A stretch of DNA of 32,171 nt from Bdellovibrionota bacterium (GTDB lineage Bacteria > Bdellovibrionota > Bdellovibrionia > Bdellovibrionales > JAEYZS01), in the NCBI GenBank assembly GCA_963169515.1, contig CAUJEF010000079.1, positions 1-32,171 on the forward strand, read 5' to 3'. The notes beneath the pieces were generated by a model, which saw only the letters and a list, made by a program, of their open reading frames with translations, did no database searches and was not told the origin of the DNA. Positions within the stretch are counted from its first letter, which is position 1, and each line of letters begins with the position of its first letter. A program made the translations under genes and the position numbers. Positions 15,759-23,996 of the stretch are shown piece after piece.

Positions 15759-16406
15759 ATGAAGTTTCTTGTTATCGTTTTCATGCTATTGCCAACTCCT
15801 TCATATGCTATTTTTTGCAAGAACATTTTCACTGACGGTCAATTGCATCCGGCATTCGAAAACCATCTTACGCCTGCCAAAAAAGCATTTGAAAAATTGA
15901 TTATGGAACTGCAGACCAGATCACCGAGTCGCCATACGGACCGGATATTCACCGCCATTAACGAGCGTGACTATAAGCTAGCAGCTTTTGTCGGGCCCGC
16001 CGATATTTTTAAATTTTTGTCGGAAGTCGGGGAAAAACCAACTGGCATCAGGAGCCCCATTTTACGATCTGCCGGTCGACTGATGGCGTTCTTGGTCGTT
16101 TGGACCACTGTTTACGAGACAATATTTGGTGGTCACCAGCCGGGCTATTGGTGGTCGGACGCTGCATGGTGGGGTCCAACCTTGATGTTTGTTTTAGGGA
16201 ATTTTGCAAAGGAATGGAAAGAAGATCAATTTATGAATGAAGACGCTTACATTCGTGAAATGAAATCTTATTTAACAGGCGAAAAAATCCTGCCCGAAGA
16301 TCAGCCAATCGTTTACTCGGCGTGGACAAACCAAGGAAGAAATGGTGCCGGCCTCGCGCTTTCAAAGCACAATGGTCTATATTCACTATATGTCATCCAG
16401 TGGTGA
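15759..16406 (+). CDS. Secreted or membrane protein of unknown function
   Basis: This encodes 215 residues from the ATG at 15759, chosen because the protein then opens with a clean signal peptide (MKFLVIVFMLLPTPSYA). The frame is open back to 15651, but that part runs through the 34-bp repeat. There are two hydrophobic stretches in the middle (LMAFLVVWTTVYETIF and WWGPTLMFVLGNFA), separated by a Trp-rich turn (GYWWSDAAWWG). The start lacks a good ribosome binding site. I do not recognise a family. It is in the same direction as the PhoD-like gene, 90 bp upstream of it. Confidence 0.65.
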   Translation: MKFLVIVFMLLPTPSYAIFCKNIFTDGQLHPAFENHLTPAKKAFEKLIMELQTRSPSRHTDRIFTAINERDYKLAAFVGPADIFKFLSEVGEKPTGIRSPILRSAGRLMAFLVVWTTVYETIFGGHQPGYWWSDAAWWGPTLMFVLGNFAKEWKEDQFMNEDAYIREMKSYLTGEKILPEDQPIVYSAWTNQGRNGAGLALSKHNGLYSLYVIQW

Positions 16407-16496
16407 ATCAAATCTAGATCCTACGTTGGTCTACTAGACTCGAATAGTTCTCTCTCCACCCGATAAGGTAGTACCCCTTACGGAAGAGAGGATCTC

Positions 16497-17804
16497 ATGA
16501 ATCGTCGTGATTTTTTAAAAGTTTCTTCAATCTCTGCCTCTGTATTGACACTTGATCTGATGATATTCCAAAAAGCAGAAGCCGCCAGGGACCCGAGGCG
16601 GGACATTAACTATGTCCGTGCGAATGGTTTTAGTATCCTTCAAGGTCTGACCACGGCGACCACTACACAATTGACGGTGGACGTGCCAAAAACAATGACT
16701 GTTCACTATGAGCTACGCGATATCAGCAATGGACGATTGATAGATCCGTTCTATTTCAAGTCGGTTTCACGAGCTAAGCCAACCTATCGTGTGGACAAAC
16801 TAGGCTATACAAACTTGCCATATTTGGGGAAGTTCATTTTCCGAGTTCTCGACGATAAGGGTACAGTTCTTGATGAGCGCTACCTTGGACTCGTAGATCT
16901 AAATAAATTGGATGCACGTATTGCAATCATGTCGTGTATGAATTCCGACAACAAAAACAGAGAGAAAATTTGGCCGCGTGTAGAAGCTGCCAACTGTGAT
17001 ATGCTATTTTTTATTGGCGACCATGTTTACGGCGATCTTATGCTGATCTTCGATAGCCCAGATATGCTTTGGGATAAATATATAGAACACCGTCAACTGT
17101 TGCAGTATTATCACTGGAAAAATTTAAAGCCCGCTGTCGTAATTTGGGATGATCATGATTATGGCGCTAATAATGCCGATGGAACTTACAAGTATAAGAA
17201 TGACTCTCTAGTGACTTACAAAGCGTTCACAGCACAAGAACCTATAGCGCCAGAATTTGAGGACGGTCCAGGCGTGTCGTGTCTGCTGCGCGCATTTGGG
17301 CAAAAATTTATGTTGCTTGATAACCGTTGGTTTCGATATTTGAAATACGACGGGATCACGGGCTTTCTGGGTAAAGAACAAATTCAGTGGGCATTATCAA
17401 AAATGACCTCTGGTAGCGAACCAAATTGGATTATCGAAGGCAGTCAGTTTTTTCAATCGGGGAAAGATTGTTACAGGGCCAAAGCTGCTGCCGAATGTGA
17501 AATCTTTGCAAGAGGTATAGGTAAATTGAATTCGCCATCGATCTTTGCCGCAGGGGATGTGCACTATTCTGAATTTTCGCATGCGCCCAAAGAATGGCTA
17601 GGATACGATACATACGAAATTACAAGCAGCTGCCTGCACTCGCGTTGCCGTAAGAAGTTGCCTAAAAATAACCACAGGATTCTTGGCGCCGTTCAAGAAA
17701 ATTTTACGATAGTAGATCTGCTTCCGTCGAGAAACGATCTTGTGTTTGATTTAAAAAATATTGGAATTAATAAAATAAACTTTGAAAAGTCGATATCAAT
17801 TTAA
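16497..17804 (+). CDS. PhoD-like metallophosphatase, Tat-exported
   Basis: This encodes 435 residues with AGAGAGGA before the ATG. The N-terminus is a Tat signal (NRRDFLKVSS, hydrophobic core, AEA at about 27-29), so the enzyme folds with its metal in the cytoplasm before export. Metallophosphatase motifs in order are MSCMNSDN, FFIGDHVYGD, VIWDDHDYGANN (the PhoD-type HDYG) and FAAGDVHYSEFSH. PhoD-family enzymes are Ca/Fe-dependent alkaline phosphatases or phosphodiesterases acting on phosphate esters or teichoic-acid-like polymers. The protein is a little shorter than typical PhoD. No Pho box was identified. The substrate is unknown. Confidence 0.88.
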   Translation: MNRRDFLKVSSISASVLTLDLMIFQKAEAARDPRRDINYVRANGFSILQGLTTATTTQLTVDVPKTMTVHYELRDISNGRLIDPFYFKSVSRAKPTYRVDKLGYTNLPYLGKFIFRVLDDKGTVLDERYLGLVDLNKLDARIAIMSCMNSDNKNREKIWPRVEAANCDMLFFIGDHVYGDLMLIFDSPDMLWDKYIEHRQLLQYYHWKNLKPAVVIWDDHDYGANNADGTYKYKNDSLVTYKAFTAQEPIAPEFEDGPGVSCLLRAFGQKFMLLDNRWFRYLKYDGITGFLGKEQIQWALSKMTSGSEPNWIIEGSQFFQSGKDCYRAKAAAECEIFARGIGKLNSPSIFAAGDVHYSEFSHAPKEWLGYDTYEITSSCLHSRCRKKLPKNNHRILGAVQENFTIVDLLPSRNDLVFDLKNIGINKINFEKSISI

Positions 17805-17823
17805 TCCGCTAATAGTTGATAGC

Positions 17824-17857
17824 ACAAAGGCAAGGGGAGGATCCGCCTTGCCTTTGT
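17824..17857. terminator. Strong hairpin, probable terminator after the PhoD-like gene
   Basis: A perfect 12-bp stem, ACAAAGGCAAGG (17824-17835) and CCTTGCCTTTGT (17846-17857), has a 10-nt loop and lies 20 bp after the stop codon. The T-content after it is weak (CTTTAG), so termination efficiency is uncertain. It separates two convergent genes and may serve both. Confidence 0.7.
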
Positions 17858-17890
17858 CTTTAGAGTAATTAAGAAATCTTCTCGAGCAAA

Positions 17891-18085
17891 TTATGAGTGC
17901 AATTTGCGGGAAGAAGAGTAAGAAGATTGTGGTTTGCTTCCTTTTTTATGTTTTTTGGATGTTACTTTCGTTTTTTCCGTTTTCACACTTTCCGTTTTTG
18001 TGGGATTTGTCGGGGCTGTAGTTTCAGCCGCAAATGCGCCAACCGCAATTAGGGCCGTGACTAACGCTGTGGTAACTGTTTTCAT
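17891..18085 (-). CDS. Small secreted basic protein, Lys/Thr/Ser-rich
   Basis: This encodes 64 residues from the ATG at 18085, which has GAGG upstream; the frame is open further to 18118. A signal peptide (MKTVTTALVTALIAVGAFAA) is followed by about 44 residues of low complexity rich in Lys, Thr and Ser (TEKTKVTSKKHKKGSKPQSS). It is very basic and probably disordered. Such a protein could bind the envelope, lipopolysaccharide or nucleic acid, but there is no direct evidence. The 268 bp between it and the divergent lipoprotein operon holds a GATATTAAA direct repeat (18153-18161 and 18164-18172) and no clear promoter. Confidence 0.6.
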   Translation of the reverse strand: MKTVTTALVTALIAVGAFAAETTAPTNPTKTESVKTEKTKVTSKKHKKGSKPQSSYSSSRKLHS

Positions 18086-18353
18086 AAGAGCCTCACTTTC
18101 TGTCGCTTTCGCGATCATTACAGCTTTTATTATGGGCTATAAACCTTAAATCGATATTAAATGGATATTAAAAGTAATTAATGCTGCTATGGTTTGTGCC
18201 CATCAACAGTCTAAATAAATGCGTTTTCACAAAAACATCCGACCAACTAACAGACAGTGTAAAAGGGACGTGCGTATCAAATTGAAAAAACATAGAAAAT
18301 TCAATGGGGAAAGTTGGCTTACCTTATGCAAATTATAGTTGGTTGGGGGGCCT

Positions 18354-19556
18354 ATGAAAAGGGAACAACTTGTATATATCACTTTGATACTTGCGCTTAC
18401 GGTATTGTTTAACAACTGCGGCGAAGGGTTCAAATCTATTAAGGGATTTAGCCAGCAGTCTTCTGCTGGCATATCTCCAACACCGCCCCCTGTGCCTCCA
18501 ACGGTAACCCCGGGACCGCCAACACCGACTCCTGTGCCTCCGACAGCAACTCCAAGACCCCCAACGCCGACGAGCACCCCAATTGTGGACCCACCACCAT
18601 CGGATTTTTCGACTCGATGTGCAGATCCTAATGTCATTCGTTGCCATGGTTTTGAGGCGGGAACGCGTTTTAATATTTATCGTGGGGAATATTCTTTAAA
18701 TTATACGCACGATTATATTCCAGGAAACGGTGGCAGGGTTGGAATGCAGTTAGATAATTCAATAAGTGCATCTGGGCTATCTTCATTGCGAGCAGATTAT
18801 GTATCTAACAGCGGATCGGATGTTGCGGGCGCGTTTGTAGTTCGATTCAGTGATGATGGAAGGACCCAGTTGGGATTAAATGAAGAATTTTATGTTCAAT
18901 ATCGCGAACGGTTTAGCCCAGAAGTTCTGCGTGGGTTTAACAGTGATAAATATGCCTATTCAACATGGAAACAATCAATTATCGGCGCGGGCGATGAATT
19001 GACCAATGGGCAACCATCAAAGGTCAGTTGGTCTTGCACAGTTCTGGAGATGGTTCTGCAATCTTATGCTATAAATCGTTCCGATGGCCAGAAAGTATAT
19101 CCAGGATTTTATCATAATTGCGGTTACTATTTTGGAATGGATTATTGGCATCCTCAGGGCAATCAAGTGGCGCTACAACATCAAGGGCCGCCGTATTGCT
19201 TATACCCGAACGATCCGCAAAAAGGTTGTTTTTTATACCAACCCAATGAATGGATGACATTTCAAGTGCACATTAAAATCGGCAGTCGTTGGGCGCGAGA
19301 TAACAATGATCAAGTTCCTGGATCCAGAGTAGAGGTCTGGGCGGCTCGGGAAAAGCAACCGAGTGTAAAAATATATGATTCTAATAATAGTCATCCGACC
19401 GGCTTTCCAATCATAGGCGATGGGGTTGTGAAGTATGGGAAGGTTTGGCTTACTCCGTATACTTCATACAAAAACTCAAGCGAAACCCATGCGCCAGGCT
19501 TTATGTGGTACGATGATTTGATTATTTCTCGCGGTAAAATCGCAGACCCGAAATAA
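18354..19556 (+). CDS. Surface lipoprotein 2: LFNNCG anchor, Pro/Thr linker, jelly-roll-like domain
   Basis: This encodes 400 residues from the ATG at 18354, with GGGGGG just upstream. The signal segment ends in [17 protein letters not shown], nearly identical in protein and DNA to lipoprotein 1. A shorter Pro/Thr linker follows (two units of the [13 protein letters not shown] kind). The C-terminal part (CHGFEAGTRFNIYRG, FYVQYRERFSPEVL, NEWMTFQVHIKIGSRW, RVEVWAAREK, FMWYDDLIISR) has the strand pattern of polysaccharide-lyase or lectin-like jelly rolls. Many Tyr, Trp and Asn residues fit carbohydrate contact. It is first in a three-gene operon with lipoproteins 3 and 4, with a gap of only 2 nt before the next. 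Confidence 0.82.
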   Translation: MKREQLVYITLILALTVLFNNCGEGFKSIKGFSQQSSAGISPTPPPVPPTVTPGPPTPTPVPPTATPRPPTPTSTPIVDPPPSDFSTRCADPNVIRCHGFEAGTRFNIYRGEYSLNYTHDYIPGNGGRVGMQLDNSISASGLSSLRADYVSNSGSDVAGAFVVRFSDDGRTQLGLNEEFYVQYRERFSPEVLRGFNSDKYAYSTWKQSIIGAGDELTNGQPSKVSWSCTVLEMVLQSYAINRSDGQKVYPGFYHNCGYYFGMDYWHPQGNQVALQHQGPPYCLYPNDPQKGCFLYQPNEWMTFQVHIKIGSRWARDNNDQVPGSRVEVWAAREKQPSVKIYDSNNSHPTGFPIIGDGVVKYGKVWLTPYTSYKNSSETHAPGFMWYDDLIISRGKIADPK

Positions 19557-19558
19557 TT

Positions 19559-20857
19559 ATGAGCCTCAAGAAATATACAGGAAGGCAGATTACAAATGCG
19601 ATTGCTGTTACAGCACTTGTACTGCTGTTTAATAACTGTGGTAAGGGATTCCAGGCTGTGAAGTTTGATGATCAGGGCTCGGCAGGGTTGTCGACTCCAT
19701 CGCCGATACTATCTCCGTTGCCAATACCGACTCCATCACCGACCCCACGTCCGAGTTCAACTCCGCGCCTTCCAACGCCAACTCCTGTTCCTCCAACGGA
19801 AACCCCACGACCACCAACACCAACCCCAGGGCCGTCCCCAACATCAGGAAATTCAATTGAACAATTGGCAGCTAAAATGCTTGTTGGTCAATGGGCGGAA
19901 CTTACAAATATGGCGGGATGGGATAATGGCAGTATTTTGGTTCCATATGAATTCGGTTGCAACCCGAGTGACTATATTACCCAGTATTCTGAAAAAGCGG
20001 CATGGGATCCAATTTCAAAAAGAATGTTGTTCATTGGACAGAGCCACGGATCCTGCTACGGTGGACTCTTTGTCATTTATTCAGCGGATACCAATTCATG
20101 GTCAAAAGCTCAGTATCCACCTGTTCCTTGTCAGAGTGGAACGAGTACAAATCCTTGCTTTTCGCACGGTTACTCGCATAGCACAGTCGATCCAAATACG
20201 GGTGCATATTATTATCGACACTATGGCTCTCTTGACGTGTACAAATTCTATAATGGTGCATGGAGTATGTTGCCTAAAATCCCTGCGGAAAGCTCAACGT
20301 GTTGTGGGGCTATTGAATTTTTCCCAGATATGAAACGTCTTGTTTTTATGGACGCAGATTGGGGGGTATGGGCTTACGATCCAGTCACAAACAAATGGGT
20401 GCAGCTTGCAAATACAAGTGTCGACGCCGTTCCAGGCTTGCCGCGTGTGCCGATAGCACAGTCAAGCGGATCGCTCTTTGCCCGGTATAATCCGGTAAAA
20501 AAAGAGATGTTGTTGGGTGGTGGCGATAAGCTCGTCGCGCTGAATATGAATGGAGCATTCGCGGCGGGAGCAAACCCAATGGGAATTCGGCTGGGTGCCT
20601 CTGTTGCGGTCGTAGACGTTGATCCCATCAGTGGGAAATATCTGGTCCTATCTCAAGATCGACCGAATATGTACGAATACGACAGTGGCAATGACGCGTG
20701 GACAACTCTTGGGACTGCCGTTCCATCGAGCTTGCGTGCGCTCACGGGCTACGGTGATGGGCTCATCTCTGCGACGCTCACAAATTATGGTGTAAATATG
20801 TATACGAAATATAATTACACTGGGTCTAAGGTTTATCTCTATAAACATAGTAAGTAG
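19559..20857 (+). CDS. Surface lipoprotein 3: LFNNCG anchor, Pro/Thr linker, beta-propeller-like domain
   Basis: This encodes 432 residues. The signal segment ends in LVLLFNNCGKGFQAVKF, the same anchor as its neighbours. The Pro/Thr linker runs to about residue 98. The C-terminal part shows repeated blocks of a kelch-like kind, in which a value is read out and compared with a pattern such as AAWDPISKRMLFIGQSHG, FVIYSADTNSWSK, GVWAYDPVTNKWVQL, ARYNPVKKEMLLGGGD and MYEYDSGNDAWTTL. Several paired cysteines (ESSTCCG and others) fit an oxidising environment outside the cytoplasm. The fold is inferred from the pattern and the target is unknown. It shares its C-terminal type with lipoprotein 4. Confidence 0.82.
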   Translation: MSLKKYTGRQITNAIAVTALVLLFNNCGKGFQAVKFDDQGSAGLSTPSPILSPLPIPTPSPTPRPSSTPRLPTPTPVPPTETPRPPTPTPGPSPTSGNSIEQLAAKMLVGQWAELTNMAGWDNGSILVPYEFGCNPSDYITQYSEKAAWDPISKRMLFIGQSHGSCYGGLFVIYSADTNSWSKAQYPPVPCQSGTSTNPCFSHGYSHSTVDPNTGAYYYRHYGSLDVYKFYNGAWSMLPKIPAESSTCCGAIEFFPDMKRLVFMDADWGVWAYDPVTNKWVQLANTSVDAVPGLPRVPIAQSSGSLFARYNPVKKEMLLGGGDKLVALNMNGAFAAGANPMGIRLGASVAVVDVDPISGKYLVLSQDRPNMYEYDSGNDAWTTLGTAVPSSLRALTGYGDGLISATLTNYGVNMYTKYNYTGSKVYLYKHSK

Positions 20858-20868
20858 TGATTAGGAAT

Positions 20869-22062
20869 ATGGCTACAAAAACGAAAATATTGCAATTTGG
20901 AATCGTAGGCGCGTTGGTTCTTCTTTTCAATAATTGTGGTCAGGAATTTAAGTCGATCCATTTTCAAGACTTGGGTTCTGGCGTTCAATCGACGGCAACA
21001 CCATCTCCAACCCCAACCCCAACCCCTGTGCCAAGTACTCCTCGCCCAACTCCTTCTATAACACCGATTCCGCCTTCTCCAGTCCCTGGGGAAACTCTCG
21101 GGGAAATAGCATCCAAAATGGCGGGTGGAACTTGGGCGAAGATCCCAAATCCACGGAATATGGTGGACGTTTTTGCTCACGGTGGACATACTGGTAACCT
21201 TCTCCCTTATGCAATGAACGGGGTTTGGGATCCAATTTCAAAGCGCTTCCATTTTTTAGGTGGCGATCACGGGGAACCGAGTTCTCGTCATGTTTATTAT
21301 GATGAACCTAGTAATTCGTGGGTTGATCTGGGCTTCACCGGGTTTGGTGGGGTTCATGGATATAATCATCTTGCAATCGATACAGCAAATCGGCAAATGT
21401 ATTTCAATCCTTACGGATATATGGATAACGGAACATATGTACATCGTTATTCATTGGTAACTCAAGGGCCATGGGTATCGCTGGGACAGTACCCAGCAAC
21501 CGGTTATGTCAACGTCACTCATGGGGTAAGTTGGTTTGATAAAATGGATGGTGCGGGCCCAACTGGTGCGCTTGTTATTTACAATTGTGGTGAACCAAAT
21601 GGTGAGCTTTCTCTGTATGACCCTACAAGTAACAAGTGGTTTGCCAACGTCAAAGGTTTTGGTGGTGAGTCTACATACCATTGCTATATGCATTACAGTA
21701 AAGTGCACAATGTCGCAATTATGGGTGGTGGAAGCAATAGTAAAAAGGTTTGGCGCCTAAATCCAGACAGGTCGGTCACTGCAATAGCAGATCCACCCAT
21801 CGACCTTGGTATACAGGATGGCAACGTGAGCCATGACCCTGTCAGCGGTAATTTTCTTGCAATGGGATATGGGCAACTGTGGGAACTTGATCCTCGAGGT
21901 TCGGGTAAATGGACACAACAAACAGGCCCGCCAGCAGAAGTCGGAAATCCAGGGTCACCAAACTTAAATGGTGTAATCAGCTCGCCGATTTCAAATTACG
22001 GAGTCACGTTGTATGTTACTTGTAGGGCCACCAACTGCAATATGTATATTTACAAACACTAA
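20869..22062 (+). CDS. Surface lipoprotein 4: LFNNCG anchor, Pro/Thr linker, beta-propeller-like domain
   Basis: This encodes 397 residues from the ATG at 20869, which has TAGGA upstream; a GTG at 20857 overlapping the previous stop is less likely. The anchor reads ALVLLFNNCGQEFKSIHF. After a short Pro/Thr linker, the C-terminal part aligns with lipoprotein 3: KMAGGTWAKIPN, LLPYAMNGVWDPISKRFHFL, then HG, then repeated blocks such as YYDEPSNSWVDL, LSLYDPTSNKWF and LWELDPRGSGKWT. This is a tandem duplicate of the propeller type. It ends 8 bp from the convergent pair at 22071-23073, so this is the end of the operon. Confidence 0.82.
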   Translation: MATKTKILQFGIVGALVLLFNNCGQEFKSIHFQDLGSGVQSTATPSPTPTPTPVPSTPRPTPSITPIPPSPVPGETLGEIASKMAGGTWAKIPNPRNMVDVFAHGGHTGNLLPYAMNGVWDPISKRFHFLGGDHGEPSSRHVYYDEPSNSWVDLGFTGFGGVHGYNHLAIDTANRQMYFNPYGYMDNGTYVHRYSLVTQGPWVSLGQYPATGYVNVTHGVSWFDKMDGAGPTGALVIYNCGEPNGELSLYDPTSNKWFANVKGFGGESTYHCYMHYSKVHNVAIMGGGSNSKKVWRLNPDRSVTAIADPPIDLGIQDGNVSHDPVSGNFLAMGYGQLWELDPRGSGKWTQQTGPPAEVGNPGSPNLNGVISSPISNYGVTLYVTCRATNCNMYIYKH

Positions 22063-22070
22063 AGATCTCT

Positions 22071-22598
22071 TTAGTCGGAAGCATAAGCTTGTTTTTTTGT
22101 TAGGTAGAATTTGATTGCAGATCGGATAATTTCTGCCTCAGAAGTTTTGTATTTTTCTTTAAGTTGCGCGAGTGTTTTTAAATCATCTAGATTAAAACGA
22201 TAGGTCTTAATGATACTTGGTGTTTTTCCTTTGTGGCCAATTTTGTCTATCCACAGCATATACTTTTCAACCGGGACCCCTCGAAATGGATCTTTTGCCC
22301 GCCCACGACGAATGGCATAAAGAATGTTTTCAAGATCTTCGGGCAGATTCTTTTTCTTAAGAAAATTGGGCTTTTTTAAGATAACTGCAGGAAGGACCTC
22401 TAGCAGGCGAGGCTCTATTTCCGAGGCCCACAGGACGTCATCTACGGTAACCGGTCCATGATAATGTCTGGCGTAGTTACTCCCTATTATTCCTGCGCCA
22501 ACAAATTTACCAATAACTTTTTTGTATCGCAGGTCTTCTTCCTTTTGTTTTAAGCGAGCATACTTTTTCTGTGCCAGTTTGATCAATTCTTCATTCAC
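22071..22598 (-). CDS. Ribbon-helix-helix protein, candidate antitoxin partner
   Basis: This encodes 175 residues. The C-terminal 45 residues (TYRFNLDDLKTLAQLKEKYK, then TSEAEIIRSAIKFYLTKK) look like a ribbon-helix-helix DNA-binding domain, common in antitoxins that repress their own operon. The N-terminal part (VLWASEIEPRLLEVLPAVIL, then AIRRGRAKDPFRGVPVEKYM) is not one I can name. It overlaps the upstream nucleotidyltransferase-like gene by 8 nt, so the two are translationally coupled. Palindromes at 23100-23131 lie before the operon and are the likely binding sites. Its role as antitoxin is inferred from arrangement only. Confidence 0.6.
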   Translation of the reverse strand: MNEELIKLAQKKYARLKQKEEDLRYKKVIGKFVGAGIIGSNYARHYHGPVTVDDVLWASEIEPRLLEVLPAVILKKPNFLKKKNLPEDLENILYAIRRGRAKDPFRGVPVEKYMLWIDKIGHKGKTPSIIKTYRFNLDDLKTLAQLKEKYKTSEAEIIRSAIKFYLTKKQAYASD

Positions 22599-23073
22599 TG
22601 ATAAACCCCTTTAAATCGAGACGATATTTTTTTGCCAGGGCAAGAAACTTCTTTGAAGGTTTTTTTGATAAGTATTCTAAAATGAGCATTTTGTTCTTTG
22701 GAAAGGCTTTTAGCGCTTTCGATAGCAGTACGTATTCAGGTTCTGCAACGAAGCCGTCAACATTATGACCATAAAAAATCTGCTTGTATTTTGTTTCTTT
22801 TGGCATCCAAACCTCGTTTGAATGTGGATCTAAATGCTTATTTTCATAAGAAAGAAGTTCGTCGAACTTCTTTCTTATCCAGTGTACTCCATCTATATAA
22901 GCATCCACGTCGTTGGTTGCATTGAGCTTCAAATCAATATTAGCCTCAAGCAGCGCCGTTTGACCTAATATCTTCACGGTGGCCTTTTTAAGTGTTGCAA
23001 ATCCCTCAATAAGAGCTTCCTGATTATATTTTGAAACCTCTATGTCTAACCTTTTTAGGATTCTTACTATCAC
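22591..23073 (-). CDS. Nucleotidyltransferase-like protein (DUF6036/AbiEii-like), candidate toxin
   Basis: This encodes 160 residues from a GTG at 23073 with no clear ribosome binding site. The segment ILGQTALLEANIDLKLNATN, followed by DVDAYID, resembles the start of minimal nucleotidyltransferases, where a small-residue motif is followed by a D-x-D pair that binds metal (here D-V-D). The rest (YKQIFYGHNVDGFVAEPEYV, LLSKALKAFPKNKMLILEYL) also fits DUF6036-type proteins, in which a later helical part follows. Such proteins occur as toxins with a DNA-binding partner. The match is from memory of the pattern, so the family is uncertain. It is first in a two-gene operon. Confidence 0.55.
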   Translation of the reverse strand: MIVRILKRLDIEVSKYNQEALIEGFATLKKATVKILGQTALLEANIDLKLNATNDVDAYIDGVHWIRKKFDELLSYENKHLDPHSNEVWMPKETKYKQIFYGHNVDGFVAEPEYVLLSKALKAFPKNKMLILEYLSKKPSKKFLALAKKYRLDLKGFISE

Positions 23074-23099
23074 AACGTTGAGTATATACTAATATATAT

Positions 23100-23131
23100 A
23101 TTTTGTAAATACAAAATTACTGTAAATTTAC
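23100..23131. promoter_or_regulatory. Palindromes upstream of the nucleotidyltransferase/RHH pair
   Basis: There are two AT-rich palindromes. ATTTTGTA (23100-23107) and TACAAAAT (23110-23117) form perfect 8-bp arms around AA, and GTAAATTTAC (23122-23131) is a perfect 10-bp palindrome. They lie 27-58 bp before the GTG at 23073, next to a TATATA-rich stretch that could hold the -10. They are suitable operators for the ribbon-helix-helix product. Confidence 0.55.
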
Positions 23132-23173
23132 ATGGCAGCTAATCGTCCTTTACTTTTAGGCGGTCTAGCTGTT

Positions 23174-23207
23174 TAATATCAGCGTATGCGAGCCAATGCT
23201 GATATTA
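23174..23207 (+). promoter_or_regulatory. Hairpin holding the PIG-L start codon in its loop
   Basis: TAATATCAGC (23174-23183) and GCTGATATTA (23198-23207) form a perfect 10-bp stem with a 14-nt loop that contains the ATG at 23186. No Shine-Dalgarno sequence is visible upstream. If transcribed, the RNA could hide or present the start codon. At DNA level it could equally be a dimeric operator. Confidence 0.5.
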
Positions 23208-23923
23208 CATTGCCAGCCTTTTTGTCAAAAAACAGAATTCAGAGGATTGTTATTCTTTCACCACATATGGACGATGCTGTTTTATCGTGTGGTGGTTTGA
23301 TGGATCAATTTTCAAAAAAAATTCCGATGGTTATAGTTACTTTTGCTACGAAAGATCCAGGAAAAATCAATCGAAATGAATCTCAGTTTTTAACAGAGGT
23401 CGACCTTGCGCCACCCAAACAGCGAATTCTAGAGGAAAAAAGAGCGCTGAGCTCGCTGGGCATTTCGCTGAAATCCCTGGGATTCATAGACGGTGTTTAT
23501 AGAAGGGGAACTAATAAAAAACTGCTTTACCCAAAGCAATTGTTTGGTTACAAATCCGTTCCCAAGCGGGATGCGGATACGCTGGCTAGGCTCGTTCAAA
23601 TCTTGAGAAAAAAAATTAGAAAATCAGATTTATTGCTTTACCCCCTGGGTATAGGTGGGCATGTGGATCATGTTTTGTGTAAATTAGCGGCAAAGAAACT
23701 AAAAGGGATTAAAAAATTGGGCTACGAAGATTTCCCATATTTAGCTTTGCATAAGGTTCCAGTTCCAAAGAGAGCGATTAAGCTTAATTATTCGTTAAAG
23801 AACAAAGTGAAGTTAATAAAATTTTACAAAAGCCAAATCAAAATGCTTTTCAAAAATTCTGAGAACATCCCGCGTATGCTTCTCCAGCGTACAAAATCCG
23901 CCACAGAATTCTACGTTAAATAA
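23186..23923 (+). CDS. PIG-L (LmbE) family deacetylase
   Basis: This encodes 245 residues. The Zn-binding motif PHMDDAVLSCGG has H27, D29 and D30, and the third ligand region GGHVDH has H159 and H162. These are hallmarks of PIG-L deacetylases, which remove acetyl groups from N-acetylglucosamine-linked lipids, mycothiol precursors or other GlcNAc conjugates. No signal peptide or membrane helix is present, so it is probably cytoplasmic. It is the first gene of a same-strand set with the phospholipase D and EEP genes, 73 bp upstream of the former. The grouping with two lipid-active families hints at a glycolipid or phospholipid substrate; this is inference. Confidence 0.88.
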   Translation: MRANADITLPAFLSKNRIQRIVILSPHMDDAVLSCGGLMDQFSKKIPMVIVTFATKDPGKINRNESQFLTEVDLAPPKQRILEEKRALSSLGISLKSLGFIDGVYRRGTNKKLLYPKQLFGYKSVPKRDADTLARLVQILRKKIRKSDLLLYPLGIGGHVDHVLCKLAAKKLKGIKKLGYEDFPYLALHKVPVPKRAIKLNYSLKNKVKLIKFYKSQIKMLFKNSENIPRMLLQRTKSATEFYVK

Positions 23924-23996
23924 AAAACGCGGAAATTTGCCCCAAAGTTGTACGGCATATCCGTTGCAAATTTTAGTGACATAAAAATAGGAATCA

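Noticed and set aside
16440-16470. Sigma-28-like promoter before the PhoD-like gene (CCCGATAAGG at 16459)
   Set aside because: The -10 is close to consensus, but the sequence 15 bp upstream does not match TAAA, so it is too weak to call.
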